Origin: Paenibacillus sp. G2S3
GTDB lineage: Bacteria > Bacillota > Bacilli > Paenibacillales > Paenibacillaceae
NCBI RefSeq assembly: GCF_030123105.1
Contig: NZ_CP126095.1
Span: 1,922,001-1,986,000, forward strand
Reading direction: 5' to 3'
DNA length: 64,000 nt
The first letter of the stretch is position 1. Every line of letters starts with the position of its first letter. Positions 18,300 through 26,903 of the stretch are shown one piece after another. The notes beneath the pieces were generated by a model that saw only the letters and a list, made by a program, of their open reading frames with translations, was not told where the DNA came from and ran no database searches. The position numbers were made by a program, and so were the translations under genes.

Positions 18300-19688
18300 A
18301 TGAGTGACGCTAATGTTGTCGAGGAGCAAATTGTTGTTGAAGGAGTTCACAATTACAGCACAGAGGAGGAGTACGTTAAGCCGGAGGATTCGCAGCTATT
18401 AGATCAGCTGGAATGGTTCAAGGATCAGAAGCTGGGCTTGATGATGCACTGGGGACCTTATTCGCAGCTTGGACTTGTTGAATCGTGGGCGCTTAGTGAT
18501 AAAGATGGAGATTGGTCACGGGACGATATTGATTGGGGGGTTGATTCGACGGAGCTGAAGCGGCAATACTTCGGGCTGAATAAAACCTTTAATCCGCTCC
18601 GTTTTGAGCCTGAGAAGTGGGCAGAGGTTGCTGCAGAAGGTGGCTTCAAATATTTAAATTTCACAACGAAGCATCACGATGGCTTCTGTATGTGGGACAC
18701 GCAGACAACAGACTATCGCATTACGGGCAAGGATTGTCCTTTCCATGCACATAAGTACGCGGATATTTGTAAGAACGTATTTGATGCTTTTCGGGCCAAG
18801 GGACTTGGGATCTCCGCCTACTTCTCCAAAGCCGATTGGCACACACCAACATACTGGGCCCCAGGTATGGAGACGGGGACGTTCATGAATCGAGGTCCTT
18901 CGTATCCAACACAAGATTATCCATGGCTATGGGAGCAATTCATACAGTTCACACATGATCAGATCATGGAATTGATGACGAAATATGGCCGGATTGAAAT
19001 GCTCTGGTTGGATGCGGGGTGGGTATGTCCACAGAATAAGAATAATCCACAGGATATTCGGTTGGGTGAAGTGGTGGAGAAGGCACGTCAGCAACAGCCA
19101 TGGCTGCTAAGTGCAGACCGTACCGTTGGCGGCCCGTATGAGAATGTCGTTACACCTGAACAAACGTTGCCCGAGCATCCCCTGCTTATTCCATGGGAGA
19201 GCTGTATTACGATGGGGACAGCGTTCTCTTATCGGTACGAGGATCACTACAAGACGACACGTCAATTAATCCATTTGCTCGTTGAAGTTGTAGCCAAAGG
19301 CGGAAACCTGGCACTTAATGTCGCTCCACAACCAGATGGCCGCTTGTCACCAACAGCGTTGGATCGGATGAAAGGAATGGGCGCTTGGCTCAACGTTCAT
19401 GGGGAGGCGATCTACGGAACGCGCGTATGCGCGCCATACTCTGCTGGAAATACACATTTCACGAAAAAAGGCGATATCACCTATGCCATTCATTTGTACC
19501 CGAAAGAGCAGGAAACGGTGAGCAAAGTAATTTGTATTCCACTCGAGCAGGCTGTAACGCAAATGGATCTTGTTGGCGGACAAGAAAATCTAACATTCGA
19601 ACGAACAACAACGGGATTGATCGTTCATTTACCAGAGAGCGAGCTTACGGGAATTGCCCCAATTGCACATGTATTTCGAATAAAATAA
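18300..19688 (+). CDS. Alpha-L-fucosidase, GH29 (first copy), cytoplasmic
   Basis: 462 residues, no signal peptide. GH29 hallmarks: KLGLMMHWGPYS (residues 44-55), TKHHDGFCMWDT (123-134) and RIEMLWLDAGW (231-241), where D238 matches the retaining nucleophile of the family. It has a ~30-residue acidic N-terminal extension absent from the second copy. ATG 18300 follows TGGAGG. The reaction is hydrolysis of terminal alpha-L-fucose; the linkage cannot be read from the sequence. It is the first gene of the long plus-strand glycan-degradation run. The two GH29 proteins differ clearly (WLDAGW versus WFDGDW), so they probably handle different fucose linkages. Confidence 0.93.
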   Translation: MSDANVVEEQIVVEGVHNYSTEEEYVKPEDSQLLDQLEWFKDQKLGLMMHWGPYSQLGLVESWALSDKDGDWSRDDIDWGVDSTELKRQYFGLNKTFNPLRFEPEKWAEVAAEGGFKYLNFTTKHHDGFCMWDTQTTDYRITGKDCPFHAHKYADICKNVFDAFRAKGLGISAYFSKADWHTPTYWAPGMETGTFMNRGPSYPTQDYPWLWEQFIQFTHDQIMELMTKYGRIEMLWLDAGWVCPQNKNNPQDIRLGEVVEKARQQQPWLLSADRTVGGPYENVVTPEQTLPEHPLLIPWESCITMGTAFSYRYEDHYKTTRQLIHLLVEVVAKGGNLALNVAPQPDGRLSPTALDRMKGMGAWLNVHGEAIYGTRVCAPYSAGNTHFTKKGDITYAIHLYPKEQETVSKVICIPLEQAVTQMDLVGGQENLTFERTTTGLIVHLPESELTGIAPIAHVFRIK

Positions 19689-19715
19689 CGAGTTGAGCTA
19701 TGGGAGGAAGAGCAG

Positions 19716-21002
19716 ATGCAACAATGGTTCACCGATGCAAAGCTAGGAATTTTCATTCACTATGGGATTTATGCGGTACAAGGTGTTGCAGAATCATGGT
19801 CTTTCTATAACGGAAGAATGTCTTATGAGGACTACATGAAGCAATTGGATGGTTTTACAGCTTCCAAATTTGATGCAAAGTATTGGGCAGATTTGATTGC
19901 GAAGTCAGGAGCTAAGTATTCTGTTCTAACGACGAAGCATCATGACGGGGTAGCATTATTTGATACGAAGTTCAGTGATTTGAGCATTATGAAGGCGACA
20001 CCTGCCAAGAGAGATATTATTAAGGAGTGGTCTGAGGCGATTCGAGATCAGGGTCTTCGCGTGGGGATGTATTACTCGCTCATTGACTGGTCTCATCCCG
20101 ATTATCCCTCAGTCTATGAGAACGGTCGCGTACCGGATGACTTAAGCCAGGTAAATCGTTTTTCAAGTCCGATGGATGGTGTTCAAGATTTAGAAAAATG
20201 GCAGAAATTCCTTGCATTTAACCGTAATCAACTAGGAGAAGTGTTGTCGAACTATGGTCAGGTTGATCTGTTATGGTTCGATGGAGATTGGGAACGAAGC
20301 GCAGAGCAGTGGGGATTGCCAGCATTCAAAGATTATTTAAAATCATTTAATCCTGATCTTATTATAAATTCACGTTTGCAAGGGTATGGGGATTATAAGA
20401 CTCCCGAGCAAGGTCTTCCCATTACGCGTCCGGAAGGCCCGTGGGAATTCTGCACGACGATAAATACGTCCTGGGGTTATGTGCATACAGACCACAATTA
20501 TAAATCAATGAATCAAATAATACGAATGTTCTGTGACTGTATCAGCATGGGTGGCAATATGCTGTTAGATATTGGGCCCATGGAGGACGGAACGATTGAT
20601 CCTAGGCAAGAAGAGATTTTGCTCGGACTAGGTGACTGGATACGTACACATGAAGAAGCCATCTATGGAACACAAGAGGGTATTATGACACGCTACTATT
20701 TAGGTGGCAGTACATTATCTCCGGATAAGAAGAACTTGTTCCTCTTCGTTTACGATACACCGAAGGAGAATATTTGTCTCAAAGGGCTATGTAATCCCAT
20801 TACCCAAATTACGGTGCTTCACTCAGGCAAGAAGCTCACCCATGAAATTCACGGTGGTGTGCCATGGTTTCATATACCAGGTACAACTTGGATTCAGATA
20901 ACACCTGAAGATATGCATGAACAAGTGACGGTACTTAAATTGGAATTCGATGAAGAAATTGAGATGTACGGCGGCTCAGGCGCAGTTGTAACGCACAACT
21001 AA
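19716..21002 (+). CDS. Alpha-L-fucosidase, GH29 (second copy), cytoplasmic
   Basis: 428 residues, no signal peptide. It carries KLGIFIHYGIY (residues 9-19), TTKHHDGVALFDT (72-84) and VDLLWFDGDW (183-192), with D189 as the expected nucleophile. The C-terminal third is a beta-sandwich-like region. It starts 27 bases after the first fucosidase, with GGGAGGA upstream of the ATG. The WFDGDW form and the KRDIIKEW segment are typical of the more common GH29 subgroup. The pair suggests a substrate carrying fucose in two linkages, as on N-glycan cores and antennae; this is inference. Confidence 0.94.
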   Translation: MQQWFTDAKLGIFIHYGIYAVQGVAESWSFYNGRMSYEDYMKQLDGFTASKFDAKYWADLIAKSGAKYSVLTTKHHDGVALFDTKFSDLSIMKATPAKRDIIKEWSEAIRDQGLRVGMYYSLIDWSHPDYPSVYENGRVPDDLSQVNRFSSPMDGVQDLEKWQKFLAFNRNQLGEVLSNYGQVDLLWFDGDWERSAEQWGLPAFKDYLKSFNPDLIINSRLQGYGDYKTPEQGLPITRPEGPWEFCTTINTSWGYVHTDHNYKSMNQIIRMFCDCISMGGNMLLDIGPMEDGTIDPRQEEILLGLGDWIRTHEEAIYGTQEGIMTRYYLGGSTLSPDKKNLFLFVYDTPKENICLKGLCNPITQITVLHSGKKLTHEIHGGVPWFHIPGTTWIQITPEDMHEQVTVLKLEFDEEIEMYGGSGAVVTHN

Positions 21003-21031
21003 AGTACATTAACGGACAAAGGAGCATTCGC

Positions 21032-22060
21032 ATGGTAAATCGAAGTGGAGTACCAGAGCCACGCATTGTTTCATACGCCCCAAAGCATTATCTATGCAGA
21101 CGAGCGACGGAGTCGCTTGTCTTGGATGGGAGGCTAGATAAGCCTTTTTGGCAGCATGCAGCATGGACAGAAAAGTTTGTTGATATTGAAGGAGATTTGC
21201 GTCCGAAGCCAGGAAAGGATACGAGGGTAAAGATGCTATGGGATGATGAGTATTTTTACTTTGGTGCAGAGCTGATGGAAGATCAGATCTGGGGAACGCT
21301 GACAGAACGTGATTCCGTTATTTTTTACGATAATGATTTTGAGATTTTTATTGATCCAACAGGGGATTCCCATCAATATTACGAGTTTGAGATTAACGCC
21401 TTGAACACGGTATGGGACTTACTGCTTGTAAAACCTTATCGTGACGGGGGTCCTCCGATTAACGGTTGGGATATCCAAGGCTTGAAGACGGCTGTTCATA
21501 TCGAAGGCGAGTTAAATAATCCGCACGCTGACAATCGGAAATGGACGGTTGAAGTTGCAATACCATGGAACAGTTTGAAAGAATGTGCTACGGATCGACG
21601 ATCACCATATGCTGGGGAGTTTTGGCGTGTTAATTTTTCACGTGTTGAATGGCGGACCGAGGTTGTCGATGACAAGTATAGTAAGCTTCTCAATCCTGAC
21701 ACAGGAAAACCTTATCCTGAGGATAATTGGGTGTGGTCACCACAAGGAATCATTAATATGCATTATCCAGAACTGTGGGGTTATGTTGTATTCGTGAATG
21801 AAGCGGGTCCATATCAGTTCGACATCCCTCGGGATGAACATATCAAATGGGAATTACGGAAGCTCTATTATCGTGAGCGGAACTATTACGAAACACACGG
21901 CATGGTCACAGCCGATTTTAATGCATTGTGTGAAGAAGATACATGGACCATAGAACCGAGCATTGAAACGACGACTAAAACTTTTATTATATCTGCATTA
22001 ACATCAGATGAGACGTCCCGTCTTTACATTCGCGAGGACGGGTATCTCTGGAAGGAGTAA
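21032..22060 (+). CDS. CBM9-like carbohydrate-binding protein without signal peptide
   Basis: 342 residues. Residues ~25-205 form a CBM9-type (DUF1083-like) beta-sandwich: LDGRLDKPFWQHAAWTEKFV, then RVKMLWDDEYFYFGAELMED and a W-rich GEFWRVNFSRVEWR segment. The last ~80 residues resemble no domain I know. CBM9 domains normally bind sugar ends on secreted enzymes; here there is no signal peptide or attached catalytic domain, which is odd and implies a cytoplasmic role or a diverged function. Ribosome site AAAGGAG precedes ATG 21032. The next gene begins six bases after its stop, so the two are probably made together. Confidence 0.8.
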   Translation: MVNRSGVPEPRIVSYAPKHYLCRRATESLVLDGRLDKPFWQHAAWTEKFVDIEGDLRPKPGKDTRVKMLWDDEYFYFGAELMEDQIWGTLTERDSVIFYDNDFEIFIDPTGDSHQYYEFEINALNTVWDLLLVKPYRDGGPPINGWDIQGLKTAVHIEGELNNPHADNRKWTVEVAIPWNSLKECATDRRSPYAGEFWRVNFSRVEWRTEVVDDKYSKLLNPDTGKPYPEDNWVWSPQGIINMHYPELWGYVVFVNEAGPYQFDIPRDEHIKWELRKLYYRERNYYETHGMVTADFNALCEEDTWTIEPSIETTTKTFIISALTSDETSRLYIREDGYLWKE

Positions 22061-22066
22061 TTAGAT

Positions 22067-24634
22067 TTGGAACAGATTGAACGTAAGTTTCAGGAGAAGA
22101 AGAGTTTGGCCAAGGCACGTGCAACGCAGTTATTTCAAATCTTTGAACAGGACTTGACGGAAGAAGAAATAATTGCACTTAAGTATCTCTACGCGTATAT
22201 GCCAGTGAATGATTTGGCGGATTACAGTGGTCAGCTTTTCTTGAATCATGTAAGAACGACACTAAAGATTCGCCGAGATATGCCATGGCAAGTACCGGAT
22301 CATATATTTTTACATTTCGTGCTTCCCTATCGTGTTAATACCGAAAACATTGAAGAACACCGCCAAATTCTCCATGAACAATTAGCAAAGCGAACTAGTA
22401 AGTTGTCCATGACGGAAGCCATTCTTGAGACGAACTACTGGTGTCATGAGGCGGCAACGTACATTGGGAGTGATTTGCGAACGATTTCACCATTAACAAT
22501 GATTCGAAATGCTCGCGGTCGTTGCGGTGAAGAATCCACACTAGCTGTGGCAGCCCTTCGCAGTATAGGTATACCTGCACGTCAAGTGTATACGCCACGT
22601 TGGGCTCATTGTGATGATAACCATGCATGGGTGGAGGCATGGGCAGAAGGTGAATGGTATTTTATCGGGGCTTGTGAGCCGGAAGCCCGTCTTAATCAAG
22701 GATGGTTTGGACCTCCAGCGCGTAGAGCAATGTTAATTAACACGCGTATTTTCGCAAATTATCAAGGTCCAGAAGATATTACGCTTGCAGATGAGTGGTT
22801 CACTGAAATTAATGTATTGGAAAATTACGCATCCACGCGGACAATTACGGTTCAAGCGAAGGATGAATTTGGGCAGCCCGTGCAGGATGCAGAAGTACAG
22901 TTCCAAGTGTATAACATGGCGGAATTTTTCCCGATTGCCATCCTTCCTACCAATGCTCAAGGGGAAGCAACTTTCAAAACGGGTCTCGGCGACCTTATGA
23001 TTCGTGCGGCAAAGGGTGGTACTTGGGGGGAAGTGAAAATTTCAGTGGCGGACTGTGAATGTGTTGAGCTTGTACTGAATCAAGAAAATCAGTCCGCTGT
23101 AGGTACGATGGTCGATTATGATATGGTCCCACCTCCATCGTGTGAAGGGGAGGTGGTAGAGGAACTGTCTGAAATTCGTATCCAGCGACATAATGAACGC
23201 TTGGAGGAAGGGATCTCCATTCGTGCGAAATATGAAGCGACTTTTGTGACAGAAGAAGCAGCGAGGAAGCTCGGGGCAACACTGGGTCTCCCGCAAGATC
23301 GTGTATGGACAGTACTTCAGAAGGCGCGTGGTAACAGTGTAGAGATAGCCGCATTTCTGGAAGCAGCCACATCCGTGTATGGAGAATGGGCATTACGGTT
23401 ATTGGAGTGTTGTAATGACAAGGATTTAATCGACACATTCATTCCAACCCTTACAGATCATGTGGCTGGTGCACTTGCTGTACGTGGTGAGCTCACAGAG
23501 GAAGTGTTCGTTCCCTACATTCTGCGTCCTCGTGTTCATTACGAGATGATTACACCGTATCGTACATTTTTCCAACAAGCTTTCACTTCGGATGAAGTGG
23601 CATTGTTCCGACAGGACCCATCGAAGCTGGTTCAATTCATAGATGAAACGTGGGATATATGGACTGATCTTCCGAATCTGAAAGGGAAGGGAACAGCAGT
23701 GGGTACCTTTGAATTGCGTGTAGGCGATCGCAGTTCCCTGGATATCATGTTCGTATCCATTTGTCGTAGTTTAGGAATCCCAGCGCGAATTCATCCCATT
23801 GAATCTAAGCCGCAATTTATGGTGGATAATATTTTCGTGGATGCTCAATTTACCAAAGGCGTTGTTGGAGACGGGATAGAATTTGCGAACGGTACTCTCA
23901 TCCTTCATCGTGATCAAGGTGCAGGGACAGTCCAACCAACAGCTTCATACTATGAGAATTTCACATTAGCTCGTCTGAAGAATGGTTTTTATAAAACCTT
24001 ATGTTTCCCACATGGCGCAAATGACCTATATGATACACCACTTGAGGTTGAGCAGGGAGCATATCGTCTGACGACAGGCGTACGATTAAAGGATGGCACC
24101 GTGCTTATAAAGTTCACTTATTTCCATATTGCAGAAGGGGAAGAGAATAAGCTGGTGATGCAGTATCGTCAATCTACATTGGAAATTCCAGTGTACGGCA
24201 AGGTGGAACGACTTAAGCAGCTGACCTCATGGGCAGGAGTAGAGCAGACTTTCGCAGATCTTCTGGATGGGAAGGGCGCCTATGTCGCTTGGCTGGAGCC
24301 GGAACGAGAGCCTTCAAAGCATTTGCTTCGTGAACTATCTGAGTTGAAGCATGAGTTCGATGTGCTAGGTGCTCCCATCATTCTTGTTGTTGGTGACAAG
24401 CAATGGACAGCTTCGTTTCATCCCGAGGACTACCCGGATCTTCCTGCAAATACAGTGTTTGTTCGTGATTCAACATATAATCTACTACCTGAATTATTTG
24501 CATCGTCCCACGCGAGTGAAGCGGGCTTCCCGCATCTTATCATTGTGGACCGTGAAGATCAGATTCGTTACATTTCATCAGGATATAAGATTGCAGCAAG
24601 CAAGGAAGCGATTCAAATCTTAATCAGGGTGTGA
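22067..24634 (+). CDS. Multidomain transglutaminase-fold protein; candidate peptide:N-glycanase-like enzyme
   Basis: 855 residues from TTG 22067, preceded by GGAAGGAG; no signal peptide. Residues ~115-230 are a transglutaminase core: GRCGEES with C153, NHAWVEAW with H186, and GACEPE (201-206) where the third triad residue is expected. The GRCGE...HxWVE...W...CE order and the following GWFGPPARRAMLI recall cytosolic peptide:N-glycanase (Png1), a transglutaminase-superfamily enzyme that cuts N-glycan from Asn. Residues ~255-340 look like a carboxypeptidase-regulatory/Ig domain. Residues ~540-600 look like a second transglutaminase-like domain that has lost its cysteine (SSLDIMFVSICRSLGIPAR). 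The last ~120 residues resemble a thioredoxin fold without CxxC. Deglycosylation of imported glycopeptides is inferred from motifs and neighbours, not proven; protease or amidase activity is possible. Confidence 0.7.
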   Translation: MEQIERKFQEKKSLAKARATQLFQIFEQDLTEEEIIALKYLYAYMPVNDLADYSGQLFLNHVRTTLKIRRDMPWQVPDHIFLHFVLPYRVNTENIEEHRQILHEQLAKRTSKLSMTEAILETNYWCHEAATYIGSDLRTISPLTMIRNARGRCGEESTLAVAALRSIGIPARQVYTPRWAHCDDNHAWVEAWAEGEWYFIGACEPEARLNQGWFGPPARRAMLINTRIFANYQGPEDITLADEWFTEINVLENYASTRTITVQAKDEFGQPVQDAEVQFQVYNMAEFFPIAILPTNAQGEATFKTGLGDLMIRAAKGGTWGEVKISVADCECVELVLNQENQSAVGTMVDYDMVPPPSCEGEVVEELSEIRIQRHNERLEEGISIRAKYEATFVTEEAARKLGATLGLPQDRVWTVLQKARGNSVEIAAFLEAATSVYGEWALRLLECCNDKDLIDTFIPTLTDHVAGALAVRGELTEEVFVPYILRPRVHYEMITPYRTFFQQAFTSDEVALFRQDPSKLVQFIDETWDIWTDLPNLKGKGTAVGTFELRVGDRSSLDIMFVSICRSLGIPARIHPIESKPQFMVDNIFVDAQFTKGVVGDGIEFANGTLILHRDQGAGTVQPTASYYENFTLARLKNGFYKTLCFPHGANDLYDTPLEVEQGAYRLTTGVRLKDGTVLIKFTYFHIAEGEENKLVMQYRQSTLEIPVYGKVERLKQLTSWAGVEQTFADLLDGKGAYVAWLEPEREPSKHLLRELSELKHEFDVLGAPIILVVGDKQWTASFHPEDYPDLPANTVFVRDSTYNLLPELFASSHASEAGFPHLIIVDREDQIRYISSGYKIAASKEAIQILIRV

Positions 24635-24638
24635 AAGG

Positions 24639-25682
24639 ATGGATCAACAAATGATTGTAGCAGGCTACGTGAGTGATTCCAAACTATCTGAGTTAACGCA
24701 TGACCACTTGATGAAATTAACGCATCTCAACATTGCATTTGGTTATGTGAAGGATGATCAGATTACAACAGCACATTTGCAATTCACGAACCAGCTACAA
24801 GAGATGAAAGCGATGTATCCGAATCTGACGCTAATGCTCTCCGTTGGCGGATGGGGGAATGGGGGCTTCTCTGAGGCCGCTTCTACCGAAGAAGGACGTC
24901 AGAAATTTGCAGCTTCGGCTGTGCAAGTGGTAACAGATTTCCCGTTCGATGGAATAGATTTGGATTGGGAATATCCTTGTTACAGTGAAGCGGATATTGA
25001 AGCGTCTCCGGATGATAAATGCAATTTCACACTGCTATTAAAGACAATTCGAGATGCACTAGATGTGAAAGGTACAGCGGATGGCAGACATTTCTTGCTT
25101 ACGATTGCGGCAGGTGCTGATCAGTATTACATAGATGGCACCGAGATGGATCAAGTGCAGCAATATTTGGATTTTATACAGCTGATGACCTACGATATGC
25201 GTGGCGGATTCCAGATTCTAACGGGACATCATACGAATTTATTTCATACGACAGGAGATTTGTATCGTATCAGTACAGAGGCATCGGTGAATATGTTCAT
25301 TCAGGCAGGCGTGCCCCGAGAGAAAATCGTCATTGGCGTGGCGTTCTATTCCCGAATGTGGAAGCAGGTGCCTAATAAGAATCATGGATTTCTACAAATG
25401 GCGGGCACAACAGGTGGCTATGGCCCAGAATATACAGAACTGTTTGCTAATTACATCAATCAGAATGGCTACACACGACATTGGGACGATGAGGCCAAAG
25501 CACCGTTTTTATTTAATGGAGACACGTTTATTTCCTATGATGACGTGGATTCTATCACACATAAATGTGAGTATGTCAAACGTGAAAACCTTGCGGGTGC
25601 CATGTTCTGGGAATATAGCTGTGATAGGACACACACGTTGCTTGATGCACTGTATGCAGGCTTATATGAGAGCGTGAAGTGA
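24639..25682 (+). CDS. GH18 glycosidase (chitinase/endo-N-acetylglucosaminidase-like), cytoplasmic
   Basis: 347 residues, no signal peptide. The GH18 signature is FDGIDLDWEYP (residues 103-113), with E111 as proton donor and D107/D109 completing DxxDxDxE. SVGGW (68-72) and QLMTYDM are the other conserved family segments. GH18 cleaves beta-1,4 links next to GlcNAc by substrate assistance. Being cytoplasmic and embedded with N-glycan enzymes, it probably splits the GlcNAc-beta-1,4-GlcNAc core, but an intracellular chitooligosaccharide hydrolase cannot be excluded. It starts four bases after the transglutaminase-fold gene, showing tight coupling, and is the last gene before the right copy of the 39-bp repeat. 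Confidence 0.92.
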   Translation: MDQQMIVAGYVSDSKLSELTHDHLMKLTHLNIAFGYVKDDQITTAHLQFTNQLQEMKAMYPNLTLMLSVGGWGNGGFSEAASTEEGRQKFAASAVQVVTDFPFDGIDLDWEYPCYSEADIEASPDDKCNFTLLLKTIRDALDVKGTADGRHFLLTIAAGADQYYIDGTEMDQVQQYLDFIQLMTYDMRGGFQILTGHHTNLFHTTGDLYRISTEASVNMFIQAGVPREKIVIGVAFYSRMWKQVPNKNHGFLQMAGTTGGYGPEYTELFANYINQNGYTRHWDDEAKAPFLFNGDTFISYDDVDSITHKCEYVKRENLAGAMFWEYSCDRTHTLLDALYAGLYESVK

Positions 25683-25698
25683 GGCTACCTGTTCAATT

Positions 25699-25754
25699 AG
25701 TTAAGAAACATGATACTTCAGTCAACAAACGTTAGATTCAGGATAAATCCCCTT
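25699..25754 (+). repeat. 39-bp direct repeat, right copy
   Basis: 25699-25737 is identical to 11799-11837; the following ~17 bases are similar with a few changes. It lies between the GH18 stop and the GH130 start. Just after it, CCCC (25749-25752) and GGGG (25783-25786) flank an AT-rich imperfect inverted repeat. The GH130 promoter probably lies in this 175-base gap, but I cannot assign boxes. Confidence 0.9.
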
Positions 25755-25857
25755 TTAAAGCGCTTTATTATGATTTAAAGTAGGGGTGCAAGTAGCTCTA
25801 GACATACTGAAAACGTTGTTGCAAATCACAATTGTAGACATGGAAGGAGATTATGAG

Positions 25858-26850
25858 ATGAGTAGAATCATAGGTGACAAGCTATCTAATATTCCTTGGC
25901 AAGATAAGCCGAGTGGCTATAACGCTCCAGTGTGGCGATATACCCATAATCCGATTATTCAGCGAGATGCACAGTTAAGCTCGAACAGTATTTTTAATTC
26001 CGCGGTTATTCCTTTTGAAGAGGGGTATGCAGGGGTATTCCGCTGCGACTCCAGATCCGTAAGTATGGACATATTCGCTGGTTTCAGTCAGGACGGGCTT
26101 CATTGGGAAATTAATGAGAATCCGATCCAATTCGAAGGCGACGAATATGTCACAAAGCGGGAGTATCGTTACGATCCACGCGTGTGCAAAATCGAGGATA
26201 AATATTATATTTCTTGGTGTAACGGATACCATGGTCCAACAATTGGTCTCGCATATACGTATGATTTCAAAACCTTCCACCAATTAGAAAACACTTTCCT
26301 GCCATACAATCGGAATGGTGTATTATTCCCGCGCAAAATAAATGGCAAATATGCGATGTTAAGCCGTCCAAGTGATACGGGGCATACACCATTTGGAGAT
26401 ATCTTTTTTAGTGAGAGTCCTGACCTGACGTACTGGGGAAAGCATCGTTACGTGATGGGTACGATCAACTCGGACGCTTCTGCATGGCAATCGAAGAAAA
26501 TTGGTCCAGGGCCGGTTCCTATTGAAACAGATCGCGGATGGTTGTTGATCTATCATGGTGTCATAAATACGTGTAACGGGTTCGTATATCGGATGGGTGT
26601 TGCTTTATTAGATTTGCATGAGCCATGGAAGGTGCTAGCACGTTCACGGAATTATATTCTTGGACCAGAAACATTGTATGAGTGTGTAGGAGATGTGCCG
26701 AATGTTACCTTCCCTTGCGCAGCACTTTCCGATGGCGATACAGGTCGAATTGCAATTTACTATGGCTGTGCTGATACCGTAACAGGGATTGCGTTCACAA
26801 CTGTGGATGAGTTGTTCTTCTATATGAATAAGTATCCGCTTGAGAATTAG
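25858..26850 (+). CDS. GH130 mannoside phosphorylase (probable beta-mannosyl-GlcNAc type)
   Basis: 330 residues from ATG 25858 (MSRIIGDK), with GAAGGAG upstream; an in-frame GTG at 25786 is poorly placed. GH130 features are the five-bladed propeller pattern with [35 protein letters not shown] (catalytic-blade Asp) and [20 protein letters not shown] (phosphate-binding blade). Enzymes of this group phosphorolyse beta-mannosides; with N-glycan neighbours the likely substrate is Man-beta-1,4-GlcNAc, giving mannose-1-phosphate and GlcNAc. Beta-1,2- or beta-1,4-mannobiose phosphorylase remains possible. It opens the second part of the run: GH130, GH38, GH3, GH125, isomerase, kinase. Confidence 0.9.
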   Translation: MSRIIGDKLSNIPWQDKPSGYNAPVWRYTHNPIIQRDAQLSSNSIFNSAVIPFEEGYAGVFRCDSRSVSMDIFAGFSQDGLHWEINENPIQFEGDEYVTKREYRYDPRVCKIEDKYYISWCNGYHGPTIGLAYTYDFKTFHQLENTFLPYNRNGVLFPRKINGKYAMLSRPSDTGHTPFGDIFFSESPDLTYWGKHRYVMGTINSDASAWQSKKIGPGPVPIETDRGWLLIYHGVINTCNGFVYRMGVALLDLHEPWKVLARSRNYILGPETLYECVGDVPNVTFPCAALSDGDTGRIAIYYGCADTVTGIAFTTVDELFFYMNKYPLEN

Positions 26851-26903
26851 TAGAGAAAGCGAAGCGTCATGGCTAGTTAGAATAACTATAGGGAGAGATC
26901 GAG

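Noticed and set aside
11799..25754. Whether the repeat-bracketed block is a transposon, prophage or integrative element
   Set aside because: No transposase, integrase, relaxase or phage gene is present, and the 39-bp repeats have no tRNA next to them. Only a past insertion or duplication is suggested.
25749..25786. Terminator after the GH18 gene
   Set aside because: CCCC/GGGG ends flank an AT-rich imperfect repeat, but the stem is interrupted and no T run follows; it may equally be part of the GH130 promoter.
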